NCBI RefSeq assembly: GCF_001278115.1
Contig: NZ_LIYD01000005.1
Location: forward strand, 3,375,717 to 3,439,716
Reading direction: 5' to 3'
DNA from: Flavobacterium akiainvivens
Lineage (GTDB): Bacteria; Bacteroidota; Bacteroidia; Flavobacteriales; Flavobacteriaceae
DNA length: 64,000 bases
Shown: one piece after another, positions 33,690 to 42,242 of the stretch
Numbering within the stretch: the stretch's first letter is position 1
Layout: each line of letters opens with the position of its first letter
Position numbers and translations under genes: made by a program
The notes under the pieces: generated by a model
The model's database searches: none
The model's input: the letters and a program-made list of their open reading frames with translations, nothing else
What the model was told of the DNA's origin: nothing

Positions 33690-34831
33690 CAATCAACATT
33701 AAGGCTTTCTGCCTTACTTATCATAAAATCTTTAGTCCAGTCGCCTATACCTTCATAACTGTAACTGTTAAGGTAGGTTTTTTTAGCCTTACGCAGCTCG
33801 CCTGTCATTTCATAGTACATGCCTTCATAATATTCTCCAATAGTGGTTTTGGGGTAGTTTTTGCGTGCCACATCTGCCAGGTCTTTAAATTCGTCATACA
33901 TGGCGTTTTTAAGTATGGCGGCTTCTATGGCCCTAAAGTCGTTAAGGCGCACCTTCATTTTTACCCCAAGGTCTTTCTCTATAATGTCGTATTTTGTTTT
34001 AAGATACGCTACATAGCCCGATGGCATGGTAACAATATTGTCTTTATATTCAATATTGCTGATAGGCTGGTAGGCAGAAAAAATACTGTACAATGCACCC
34101 GGCACACCATAGGTTACTAATGAGTAATGTGATGCATCGCCCAGGTTTTCAAAAAAATACCTAAAGTTAGGGTTTTGTACAGCCTTAATGCTTTCGTCAA
34201 GCTTTTTAGTGCTTTTTTGCAGTTTTTCTACATCGCCGCCTGCTGTGGCAAGGTAATAAAACACGGGCTTGTTAAGGCTTGCAATACGCTGTGGCAGTAT
34301 TTCATCCATTTCCGGCGAAAGCTCAGGGCTAAAGCACACAAACCCGTTAAAAACAGGGTCGTTCTGGTACAGGAAAAAGTTAATAAAGCCCGCAGTAACA
34401 TCATGCCCTGCTATTATTTTAAAAGGCGAAACACGGTAGTTTTTTTGCAGGTGGGGCAGCAGCTCGTCTTTTATAAATTCAAAGAACTGTAACCCTGCAC
34501 CTGTGGGCATATTATCAAGCTCGCTAACCTCGGTATCTTTATCGCGCTGTTCGGGGCCTTCTTCATCAACGGCCACAATAATAGCCTCCGGAAGGTCATC
34601 CCAGTAATTGGCATAACGCAAAGCCCCTTCAAAGGGGTATAGCATATATTCGCCGTCAAGTAAAATGATTAGCGGATATTTTTTGTTTTTGTCCTGGTTG
34701 TAAAACTCGGGCAGCGCTACAGATATGCTTCTTGGGCCGCCAAGCTTGCGTGATGCTACTTCTTCATGCTTTACCTGGGCCAGTAATGATGTTGCCAGCA
34801 ATAAAGCGATTAGTAATAGTTTGTTTTTCAT
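33689..34831 (-). CDS. Exported alpha/beta-hydrolase (esterase D/Fes-like) with Asp at the nucleophile position
   Basis: 380 residues with a signal peptide (MKNKLLLIALLLATSLLAQ). The fold is that of putative esterases of the COG2819 type: 'YPLIILLDGEYML', 'EAIIVAVDEEGPEQRDKD' and 'QFFEFIKDELLPHLQKNY'. The nucleophile elbow, normally GHSxGG, reads 'IAGHDVTAGF', with Asp144 instead of Ser. The candidate catalytic His is in 'GDASHYSLV'. The C-terminal 100 residues are helical. It may be an inactive relative or use Asp as nucleophile. Coupled to radA by a TGATG overlap; function unknown. Confidence 0.82.
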   Translation of the reverse strand: MKNKLLLIALLLATSLLAQVKHEEVASRKLGGPRSISVALPEFYNQDKNKKYPLIILLDGEYMLYPFEGALRYANYWDDLPEAIIVAVDEEGPEQRDKDTEVSELDNMPTGAGLQFFEFIKDELLPHLQKNYRVSPFKIIAGHDVTAGFINFFLYQNDPVFNGFVCFSPELSPEMDEILPQRIASLNKPVFYYLATAGGDVEKLQKSTKKLDESIKAVQNPNFRYFFENLGDASHYSLVTYGVPGALYSIFSAYQPISNIEYKDNIVTMPSGYVAYLKTKYDIIEKDLGVKMKVRLNDFRAIEAAILKNAMYDEFKDLADVARKNYPKTTIGEYYEGMYYEMTGELRKAKKTYLNSYSYEGIGDWTKDFMISKAESLNVD

Positions 34832-34876
34832 TGCGTTACATTTGGGTAGGGAGAAAAATGCTTAGCAAGATAACAA

Positions 34877-35839
34877 TTATTTTTTTCTGTAAAGTAAAGG
34901 GAGTAATAAAAATGACAAACAACCCAGCAAAACAACCATAATTGTTTGCGATGCCCACACTATCCACCCAAAGGCGGTACCGGCCTCGGCAGGTATGCCA
35001 TAAAGCTTTAATATAGCCCCTACGGCAATGGGGTATACGCCAAAACCACCGTTGCTAAAGGTAACGGCAAAACTGCCCACAACAAAGGCAATGGCCACAA
35101 CGCCAAAGCTTAGGCCTGCGGTTTCGGGCAGTGAGTAAATGGTTACATAAAACATAAGCACATAGCTGGTCCAGATGTAGGCAGAGTGCAGCAAAAACGG
35201 CCATTTATTACGCATTTTAAACACGCTGAGTACGCCTTTTGTGAAGCCCGAAATTTTTAGCTTAAGTTTTTGCACCCACTGCATGCGGCTGTATAAAAAC
35301 ATAAGCACTGCAGCAATAAAAAAAGCCAGTCCGGTAAGGCCATAAATAAGTAGCTTGTCAAGCGGTATTTGCTTTACCAGGTAGTCTTTAAGGGTGCCAA
35401 ATTGCAGCAATACGGCTACCGATGTGCAAAACAGCATAATTATAAGGTCTATAACCCTTTCAGATACTATAGTTCCTATACCCTCATCAAGCGGAACATC
35501 GCGGCGTTCTTTTACTACCAGTGCACGCGCCACTTCGCCCGATCGGGGTATAGTCATGTTCATAAAGTTAGCAATGCACACGGCAAAAAAGCGCAGGCCA
35601 AACGGGGTTTTGTAGCCCATGTGCTCCAGGGTATATTTCCAGTGGTATGCGCGCGACATGTGGCTGCTAAGGCCTATAAAAAGCGATATGTATATGTAGG
35701 TATAATCAGCATTCTTAAAGTGCGAAAACACATCGTTAAGCTGCTGTGGGGTAAACTGGTTATAACTGTATATAATTAAAAAAACTCCCAGCGCAAGCGG
35801 GAGTATTATACTTAATAACCGTGTTATTTTTTGCTTCAA
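34877..35839 (-). CDS. Flippase-like (LPG synthase TM/UPF0104) membrane protein
   Basis: 320 residues with about eight membrane helices, matching the lysylphosphatidylglycerol synthase transmembrane region family. Signatures: 'HMSRAYHWKYTLEHMGY', 'NMTIPRSGEVARALVV' with 'SERVIDLIIML', and 'FSNGGFGVYPIAVG'. The family includes lipid flippases. The substrate is not known. It begins 5 nt after panD ends and belongs to the panC-panD operon. Confidence 0.88.
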   Translation of the reverse strand: MKQKITRLLSIILPLALGVFLIIYSYNQFTPQQLNDVFSHFKNADYTYIYISLFIGLSSHMSRAYHWKYTLEHMGYKTPFGLRFFAVCIANFMNMTIPRSGEVARALVVKERRDVPLDEGIGTIVSERVIDLIIMLFCTSVAVLLQFGTLKDYLVKQIPLDKLLIYGLTGLAFFIAAVLMFLYSRMQWVQKLKLKISGFTKGVLSVFKMRNKWPFLLHSAYIWTSYVLMFYVTIYSLPETAGLSFGVVAIAFVVGSFAVTFSNGGFGVYPIAVGAILKLYGIPAEAGTAFGWIVWASQTIMVVLLGCLSFLLLPLLYRKK

Positions 35840-35844
35840 GGCGT

Positions 35845-36195
35845 TTAGGTAAGAGAATTGTCTTTTTCGTTAGGAAAGATTATAGCCGGCTTAAAAGTTT
35901 TGGCTTCCTCAAAATCAAGGATTCCGTAAGATATAATAATAATTATATCGCCTTTTTGCACCTTGCGGGCAGCAGGGCCGTTAAGGGTTATATCGCCGCT
36001 GTTCCTGTTTCCTTTAATAGCATAAGTTTCTAAACGCTCTCCGTTGTTAATGTTAACTATAGAAACCTTTTCACCTTCAATAATATTAGACGCTTCCATA
36101 AGGGCTTCGTCAATAGTAATGCTACCGATATAATTTAAATCGGCGCCCGTAACCGACACGCGGTGTATTTTTGACTTGACAACTTGAATTTGCAT
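35845..36195 (-). CDS. panD: Aspartate 1-decarboxylase
   Basis: Pyruvoyl-dependent enzyme making beta-alanine for pantothenate. 116 residues. Self-cleavage takes place between Gly24 and Ser25 in '[10 protein letters not shown]'. The start ([20 protein letters not shown]) and the '[20 protein letters not shown]' segment are typical. It follows panC by 13 nt, so the two enzymes supplying the last step of pantothenate synthesis are cotranscribed. Confidence 0.97.
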   Translation of the reverse strand: MQIQVVKSKIHRVSVTGADLNYIGSITIDEALMEASNIIEGEKVSIVNINNGERLETYAIKGNRNSGDITLNGPAARKVQKGDIIIIISYGILDFEEAKTFKPAIIFPNEKDNSLT

Positions 36196-36208
36196 GACGC
36201 AAAGGTAA

Positions 36209-37054
36209 TTAATTTAATGAAATATTGTCTATTAACCTAACGTTACCTAAAAAAACCGCAATAAAAGCCCTGTATTTCCTGTTTTCTTTTAAAGTTGCGG
36301 TTTCAAGGGTGCTTTCCTCAGCTATTTCAAAATACTCCGGCTTAAATTCCGGATGTGTTTCAAAAGCCTCAAGGGCGTGCTCTCTAACTTCGGCTATGCT
36401 TTCGGTTTTAAAATGCTCGCGCGCTTCCTGTAATATCCGGTATATTATGGCGGCGTCTTTGCGTTCTTTTTCGGTAAGCCTCTCATTGCGCGAGCTCATG
36501 GCCAGGCCGCTTTCTTCACGGCTTATAGGGCAACCTACAATGTTAATGCCAAGGCTTTCTTTTTCAACCAGTTTTTTTACAATCTGCAGCTGCTGGAAGT
36601 CTTTTTCGCCAAAATAGGCATTGGTGGGCTGCACAATATCAAACAGTTTTTTTACTATGGTGCCCACGCCGTCAAAATGGCCGGGGCGGTGTGCACCTTC
36701 CATTTTGGTTTCAAGCCCGTCAAAATCATAATGCTTTGATTGGGTGTTGCCATCATACATTTCGTCAACCTCTGGTGCAAAAACAACCACATCTGGGTGT
36801 ACCGTTGCAATTTTTTGTACATCGGCATCCAGCGTACGCGGATATTTTAATAAATCATCCGGATTGTTAAACTGGGTGGGGTTTACAAATATGCTTACAA
36901 CCGTTGCGCCGTTTTGTGCAACAGACTGTTTTACAAGGGCAAGGTGGCCCTGGTGCAGTGCGCCCATGGTGGGCACAAACCCTATAGCTTTACCACTGTC
37001 GCGGTAGTGCTGCAAATGCGCTTTCAGGGCATCTTTTTTAGTGAAAATAGGCAT
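36209..37054 (-). CDS. panC: Pantothenate synthetase
   Basis: Joins pantoate and beta-alanine with ATP. 281 residues. The nucleotide-binding HIGH-like motif is '[15 protein letters not shown]', followed by '[20 protein letters not shown]', '[13 protein letters not shown]' and '[11 protein letters not shown]'. First gene of the minus-strand operon panC-panD-flippase, possibly continuing into the hydrolase and radA. Its promoter overlaps the divergent one of the glycogen-synthase-like gene. Confidence 0.97.
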   Translation of the reverse strand: MPIFTKKDALKAHLQHYRDSGKAIGFVPTMGALHQGHLALVKQSVAQNGATVVSIFVNPTQFNNPDDLLKYPRTLDADVQKIATVHPDVVVFAPEVDEMYDGNTQSKHYDFDGLETKMEGAHRPGHFDGVGTIVKKLFDIVQPTNAYFGEKDFQQLQIVKKLVEKESLGINIVGCPISREESGLAMSSRNERLTEKERKDAAIIYRILQEAREHFKTESIAEVREHALEAFETHPEFKPEYFEIAEESTLETATLKENRKYRAFIAVFLGNVRLIDNISLN

Positions 37055-37076
37055 TAATACCGTTATTATGAGCAGG

Positions 37077-37122
37077 CAAAAGTAATATATAGTTATAAAA
37101 TGAGCAAAAATGTTTAATTTTG
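37077..37122. promoter_or_regulatory. Overlapping divergent promoters of panC and the glycogen-synthase-like gene
   Basis: Minus strand, for panC: TACTTTTG at 37077-37084 and TTTG at 37105-37108 with a 20-nt spacer. Plus strand: TAATTTTG at 37115-37122, 36 nt before the ATG at 37159. The two promoters occupy nearly the same 46 bp, so binding of RNA polymerase at one may hinder the other. Confidence 0.6.
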
Positions 37123-37158
37123 CATGTTTTTATACCCAAACAAAATTAAAAACTGAAG

Positions 37159-37965
37159 ATGGAGGATAAGAGGATATTGTATGTATCATCTGAACTAGTG
37201 CCTTATTTGGCTGAGAATGAAGTATCGTTAATGTCGTATGAAGTGCCTAAGATGATTAATGACCAGGGCGGGCAGATACGCATATTTATGCCGCGCTATG
37301 GTAATATTAACGAGAGGAGGCACCAGCTGCACGAAGTAATACGCCTTAGCGGTATGAACCTTGTGGTAAATGATATGGATATGCCCCTTATTATTAAGGT
37401 AGCCAGTATTCCTAAAGAGCGCATACAGGTTTACTTTATTGATAACGACGAATATTTTAAACGCAAAGCTACGTTTAGCGACGAAGACGGAACCCTGTAT
37501 CCTGATAACGACGAGCGCGCCATATTTTTTGCAAAAGGCGTGGTAGAAACCGTTAAAAAGCTAAACTGGGTGCCCGATATTATACACGTGCACGGCTGGC
37601 TGGCATCGCTGCTGCCGGTGTACATGAAGCACTACTATAAAAACGAGGCCCTTTTTGCCGATACTAAAATTGTTACTTCTGTTTACAGCCAGGGCTATGA
37701 AGGTACGCTTGACAGCAATATGCTGGGCAAGGTGCTGTTCGACAACGTGCCCGAGGGCGATATAAACCTGCTTTCGGTACCTGATTACAATAACTTTATG
37801 AAGGTGGCCATGGCACATTCAGATGCTGTTATTATAGCTTCTGAAGATACTGATGCCGAGCTTATAAAGTTTGCCGAAGCTACAGGTAAGCCGTTTTTGC
37901 CTTATGTATCAAAAGATAATTTTGCAGAGGCATATACTAAATTCTATAAAACGCAGGTTTTATAG
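37159..37965 (+). CDS. Short glycogen-synthase-like (GT5 N-domain) protein
   Basis: 268 residues resembling only the N-terminal Rossmann domain of glycogen/starch synthase, against about 480 in the full enzyme. It keeps 'ILYVSSELVPYL', 'FMPRYGNINERRHQLHEV', 'HVHGWLASLLPVYMK' and 'VTSVYSQGYEGTL'. The KTGGL donor-binding motif expected near residue 18 reads 'AENEVSLMSYEVPKM', and the C-terminal GT-B domain is absent. It is therefore unlikely to be a normal glycogen synthase. It heads a three-gene operon with DUF4270 and glmS, so a role linked to the envelope or amino sugars is possible. Confidence 0.82.
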   Translation: MEDKRILYVSSELVPYLAENEVSLMSYEVPKMINDQGGQIRIFMPRYGNINERRHQLHEVIRLSGMNLVVNDMDMPLIIKVASIPKERIQVYFIDNDEYFKRKATFSDEDGTLYPDNDERAIFFAKGVVETVKKLNWVPDIIHVHGWLASLLPVYMKHYYKNEALFADTKIVTSVYSQGYEGTLDSNMLGKVLFDNVPEGDINLLSVPDYNNFMKVAMAHSDAVIIASEDTDAELIKFAEATGKPFLPYVSKDNFAEAYTKFYKTQVL

Positions 37966-37986
37966 TAAATCTAATAAAAACGCTAA

Positions 37987-39666
37987 ATGAATAATTTTTC
38001 CCTCTTTACGAGATTTCTTATAGCTTTAAGTTTTGTAGGCCTTGTTTCGTGCGATGATGATTACAACGAAGTAGGTTCTGATATAATAGGCGGAGACGAG
38101 CACAGCAGTATTATAAGGAAACAGGGTTCGCTTGTGGCTTATGACAGGGCAACAGGTGCCGTGCAGGCCAATAACCTTGATGTAAACGTGCTGGGGGTGT
38201 ATGATAACCCCGTTTTTGGCAAGACCATAGCGCATTATGTTACGCAGCTTAACCTTGACAGCCCAAACCCTACTATAACGAGCAACCCGCAGTTAGACTC
38301 GGTTTGGTTGTACATACCGTATTACAATACGCTTACTGAAACTGATTCTGACGGCCACAGTAAATATACCCTTGACTCAATTTATGGCGATACCGTGCAT
38401 AAATTCAGGCTGAGGCTTAAGAAAAACAACTACTACCTGCGCGATGCAGATGCCGGTAGCGGTGGTGCAGACGGGCAAAAATACTACAATACCGATAAGG
38501 CAATGATAGACAATCAGGCCACAGGAAACCTGCTTGCCGATGTGCCTTATGTTGATTTTAGGTATAGCGCTGCCCAGATAAGGCGTACTGCCACTTATAC
38601 TAATGATGAGGGCGAGGTACAAACCAATGCCGAAGTAGAGCTTATGGCCCCGGGTATATTTTTATACCTTGACAGGGCTTTCTTCCAGCAAAATATACTC
38701 GACCAGGGCGGCACGGGCAACCTTGTTAACAACAACGTGTTCCACAACTTTTTGAGGGGTATTTATTTTGAGGTAGAGCAAATAGGCAGCCAGAGTGTTA
38801 TGGGTGTGCCTAACTGGAGCGAAGGCGAAATAAAGCTTATTTACAGCCAGGACGACCTTGACAGCGATGGGGAACTTCAGTATGAAGATGATGGTACAAC
38901 CATTTTAAGGGAAGACAAAGAACTTACCATAAGCCTTGGCGGTAACAGCATTAACCTGCTTGAAACCACAACCACACAGCCTTATGCTACTGCCCTTGCA
39001 ACCACTAACCTTGATGAGGGCGATGAAAAGCTATACATTAAAGGCGGCCAGGGCTCAATGGCATTTATAGATATTCTTAGCCCGGCAGATATTGCCCAGC
39101 TGCAATCTGAAAATGCATTGATAAACGAGGCTAACCTTGTGTTTTATGTAGACAGGAGCGCCATGGCAGCAACAGGTACAACCGGCAGGCAGGCTGTAGA
39201 GCCGCTAAGGGTTTACCTGTATGATGTAAACAACAAGCGCCCGTTGTATGACTATAGTACAGATATTACCACAAACACACTGTTAGGTAACAAATATGCA
39301 AAGTATATTCATGGTGGTATAGCCCAGAAAGGTGCCGATGGGCGCACCGTTCAGTATAAAATAAGGCTTACAAACCATATTAATAACATTATAACCAAAG
39401 ATTCTACCAATGTTAAACTTGCCCTTGTGGTAACCGAAAACATTGGCGAAACAGGCAACGCTGCATTGCAAACCGGCTTTACGGAGCAGGTTAAATATGC
39501 ACGTACAGACCCAAGCGGAATTGTAGACCCAACCAGCACTAACGTTAGTAGGCTGCCGGTAGGCTCTGTAACGCATCCGTTTGGTATTATACTATATGGT
39601 ACAAACCCGGCTGTGCCCGAGGAAAAACGTGCCAGGCTTGAAATTTTTTACACAAAACCTGATTAA
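37987..39666 (+). CDS. DUF4270 lipoprotein
   Basis: 559 residues with a lipoprotein signal ending LVSC (Cys22), followed by DDD. It is the usual DUF4270 protein of Flavobacteria: early 'EVGSDIIGG', 'LDSVWLYIPYY' and a C-terminal beta-rich part ending 'RARLEIFYTKPD'. Probably exposed at the outer membrane. Function unknown. Spaced 21 nt from the upstream gene and 3 nt from glmS, so cotranscribed. Confidence 0.88.
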   Translation: MNNFSLFTRFLIALSFVGLVSCDDDYNEVGSDIIGGDEHSSIIRKQGSLVAYDRATGAVQANNLDVNVLGVYDNPVFGKTIAHYVTQLNLDSPNPTITSNPQLDSVWLYIPYYNTLTETDSDGHSKYTLDSIYGDTVHKFRLRLKKNNYYLRDADAGSGGADGQKYYNTDKAMIDNQATGNLLADVPYVDFRYSAAQIRRTATYTNDEGEVQTNAEVELMAPGIFLYLDRAFFQQNILDQGGTGNLVNNNVFHNFLRGIYFEVEQIGSQSVMGVPNWSEGEIKLIYSQDDLDSDGELQYEDDGTTILREDKELTISLGGNSINLLETTTTQPYATALATTNLDEGDEKLYIKGGQGSMAFIDILSPADIAQLQSENALINEANLVFYVDRSAMAATGTTGRQAVEPLRVYLYDVNNKRPLYDYSTDITTNTLLGNKYAKYIHGGIAQKGADGRTVQYKIRLTNHINNIITKDSTNVKLALVVTENIGETGNAALQTGFTEQVKYARTDPSGIVDPTSTNVSRLPVGSVTHPFGIILYGTNPAVPEEKRARLEIFYTKPD

Positions 39667-39669
39667 TTT

Positions 39670-41517
39670 ATGTGCGGAATTGTAGGCTACATAGGCCACA
39701 GAGAGGCCTATCCTGTTATAATAAAAGGCCTTAAAAGGCTGGAATACCGCGGTTATGACAGCGCCGGTGTGGTGCTGTATGACAACGGTAATCTTAAACT
39801 GAGTAAAACCAAAGGCAAAGTTTCTGATCTTGAAGAACGTGCCGAAAAAGAAATAACCCTTAACGGCAGCATAGGCATAGGCCACACCCGATGGGCTACC
39901 CACGGTGTGCCGAATGACGTAAACTCGCACCCGCACGTTAGTAACTCGGGTAACCTGGTTATTGTGCACAACGGGATTATAGAGAACTACGACCCTATCA
40001 AAAAAGAACTTATCAAGCGTGGTTATGTTTTTCATAGCGATACCGATACCGAGGTTTTGGTTAACCTTATAGAAGAGGTTAAAAAGCAGGAGCACATTAA
40101 ACTGGGCAAGGCTGTGCAAATAGCCCTTAACCAGGTGGTGGGCGCTTATGCCATTGCGGTGTTTGATAAGCAAAATCCTGATGAAATTGTGGCAGCCCGC
40201 CTGGGCAGCCCGCTTGCGATAGGTGTGGGCGAAGGCGAGTTTTTTGTGGCTTCAGACGCTTCTCCGTTTATTGAGTATACCAGCAATGCAGTATATCTTG
40301 ATGATGAAGAAATGGCTATTGTAAGCCTTGACAAGCCGGTTACCATCCGCAAAATAAAAGACGACTCTATTGTAGACCCTTACATACAGGAGCTGCAAAT
40401 GAACCTTGAGCAGATTGAAAAAGGCGGTTTTGACCACTTTATGCTTAAGGAAATATACGAGCAGCCTAACGCCATTAAAGATACGTTCCGTGGCAGGCTT
40501 AGGGCCGATGAAGGTATTGTAAAGCTGAGCAGTGTGGAAGAAAACCTGCAAAAGTTTTTAAATGCCGACAGGATCCTTATAGTGGCCTGTGGTACTTCTT
40601 GGCACGCCGGCCTTGTGGCAGAATATATTCTTGAAGAATTTACCCGAATACCGGTAGAGGTAGAATATGCATCTGAGTTCCGCTACCGTAACCCTATTAT
40701 CCGTAAAAACGATATTATAATAGCCATATCACAATCCGGCGAAACGGCCGATACCCTTGCAGCCATTAAGCTGGCTAAAGAGCAGGGTGCATTTGTTTAT
40801 GGTGTGTGTAATGTTGTGGGTTCGTCTATTTCGCGTGAAACACATACGGGGTCTTACACCCACGCGGGGCCGGAAATTGGTGTTGCCTCTACAAAGGCGT
40901 TTACCACACAAATTACGGTGCTTACCCTTATGGCGCTGCGCATAGGCCAGGCTAAAGGAACCCTTTCAAGGGCAGATTTTCACCGTTACCTGCAGGAGCT
41001 TGACCACGTGCCGCAAAAAGTTGAGCAGGCGCTGGAGCACAACCTTGAAATACAGGCTATAGCTTCTAAATATAAAGATGCACCTAACTGCCTGTATCTG
41101 GGCAGGGGCTACAATTACCCTGTAGCGCTTGAAGGTGCCCTTAAGCTTAAGGAAATATCATACATACACGCCGAGGGCTACCCTGCTGCCGAAATGAAGC
41201 ACGGCCCTATTGCGCTTATAGATGAGCACATGCCGGTAGTTATTATTGCGCCTAAGCAGGAGCATTATGACAAAATTGTAAGTAACATACAGGAAATAAA
41301 GGCGCGTAACGGTAAAATTATTGCCGTGGTTACCGCGGGCGACGTTCAGGTTAAAAAACTGGCCGACTACGTTATTGAAATCCCTGAAACCAGCGATGCC
41401 CTTAGCCCGCTTATTACTACCATACCGCTACAGCTGCTGGCTTACCACATTGCTGTAATGCGCGGCTGTAATGTAGACCAGCCAAGGAACCTTGCAAAAT
41501 CAGTTACGGTAGAATAA
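39670..41517 (+). CDS. glmS: Glutamine-fructose-6-phosphate aminotransferase (isomerizing)
   Basis: Makes glucosamine-6-phosphate, the first step towards peptidoglycan and LPS amino sugars. 615 residues. Cys2 (MCGIVGYIGH) is the glutaminase nucleophile, with 'RGYDSAG', 'GHTRWATHG' and 'VVHNGIIENY'-type motifs. Two SIS domains follow ('ISQSGETADTLAAI' and 'YNYPVALEGALKLKEISYIH', then 'GYPAAEMKHGPIALI'). The end LAKSVTVE is standard. No glmS ribozyme was seen upstream, as expected for this phylum. A strong terminator follows. Confidence 0.98.
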   Translation: MCGIVGYIGHREAYPVIIKGLKRLEYRGYDSAGVVLYDNGNLKLSKTKGKVSDLEERAEKEITLNGSIGIGHTRWATHGVPNDVNSHPHVSNSGNLVIVHNGIIENYDPIKKELIKRGYVFHSDTDTEVLVNLIEEVKKQEHIKLGKAVQIALNQVVGAYAIAVFDKQNPDEIVAARLGSPLAIGVGEGEFFVASDASPFIEYTSNAVYLDDEEMAIVSLDKPVTIRKIKDDSIVDPYIQELQMNLEQIEKGGFDHFMLKEIYEQPNAIKDTFRGRLRADEGIVKLSSVEENLQKFLNADRILIVACGTSWHAGLVAEYILEEFTRIPVEVEYASEFRYRNPIIRKNDIIIAISQSGETADTLAAIKLAKEQGAFVYGVCNVVGSSISRETHTGSYTHAGPEIGVASTKAFTTQITVLTLMALRIGQAKGTLSRADFHRYLQELDHVPQKVEQALEHNLEIQAIASKYKDAPNCLYLGRGYNYPVALEGALKLKEISYIHAEGYPAAEMKHGPIALIDEHMPVVIIAPKQEHYDKIVSNIQEIKARNGKIIAVVTAGDVQVKKLADYVIEIPETSDALSPLITTIPLQLLAYHIAVMRGCNVDQPRNLAKSVTVE

Positions 41518-41540
41518 ATTACAGTAAAATTATATATTAC

Positions 41541-41576
41541 AAGCCGCAGGATTATTCCTGCGGCTTTTGTTTTTTA
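41541..41576 (+). terminator. Intrinsic terminator of glmS
   Basis: AAGCCGCAGG (41541-41550) pairs perfectly with CCTGCGGCTT (41557-41566), followed by a T-rich run. Confidence 0.85.
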
Positions 41577-41612
41577 GTAGTTTTGGCATTCAAAAATCCA
41601 ATTGTTCCAAAT

Positions 41613-42119
41613 ATGAAATATTTCCTTGTATTAGTAAGCGCATTAACCCTGTTTACAAGTTGTAAAAACGATACCGGTGTTACTGAAGTTAAGCCTGAAG
41701 GTATAGAGACGGCTGTATCTGCAAATTCTCAACCAGATGCTAAGGTGGCGCTAACGTTTATTAACGATTACCTTGATAACATCAATAAAATGAATGAGGC
41801 TACAGGCCTTACCGAATGGCTCTCTGCACGTACTGATGCAACAAAAGGCTTTAAAACTGAAGTGAAAAGGATAATTGATGAAGCCTATAAGGCCGACCCT
41901 GAGTTGGGGCTTGGCTTTGACCCTCTTATCGATGGACAGGACGCGCCGGAACGTATGGAACTGAAATCTGTAGATAAAAACGGTTATATTCTTTTGAAAG
42001 GGAAAGACTGGGCTGATTTTGAGCTGGTAATGAAGCTGAAGCAGGAAAACGGCAAGTGGCTGGTAGACGGTTGCGGCATTGTTAACATTCCGGAGAGTAA
42101 ACGAGCACCAAGAGAATGA
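41613..42119 (+). CDS. Unknown lipoprotein
   Basis: 168 residues from the ATG at 41613, which gives a lipoprotein signal ending LFTSC (Cys17). The ATG at 41583 adds ten residues before the signal and was rejected. The mature part resembles small DUF3828/NTF2-like periplasmic proteins: 'FINDYLDNINKMNEAT', a charged helix, then 'VMKLKQENGKWLVDGCGIVN', which is typical of an NTF2-like last strand. No function known. A TAGTTTTG element (41578-41585) lies 27 nt upstream. Confidence 0.75.
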   Translation: MKYFLVLVSALTLFTSCKNDTGVTEVKPEGIETAVSANSQPDAKVALTFINDYLDNINKMNEATGLTEWLSARTDATKGFKTEVKRIIDEAYKADPELGLGFDPLIDGQDAPERMELKSVDKNGYILLKGKDWADFELVMKLKQENGKWLVDGCGIVNIPESKRAPRE

Positions 42120-42198
42120 TAGGTTTTAGTTAAAATCCATGCGTGCATATTATCGTTATTTTAATAAAACGTTATCAGTTACAGGGGTTTATTCTTAC

Positions 42199-42238
42199 TA
42201 ATTTTGAACGTAGCCTAAAATTTTTAACGCACGTTCAA
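42199..42238 (+). promoter_or_regulatory. Promoter and inverted repeat before the AI-2E family gene
   Basis: TAATTTTG (42199-42206) is a -7 element. Overlapping it and the start site, TTGAACGT (42204-42211) and ACGTTCAA (42231-42238) are perfect 8-bp inverted arms with a 19-nt centre, ending 4 nt before the ATG. It could be an operator or a leader hairpin. Confidence 0.5.
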
Positions 42239-42242
42239 CAGC

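Noticed and set aside
39580..39700. glmS ribozyme before glmS
   Set aside because: Only 3 nt separate DUF4270 and glmS and no ribozyme core is visible.
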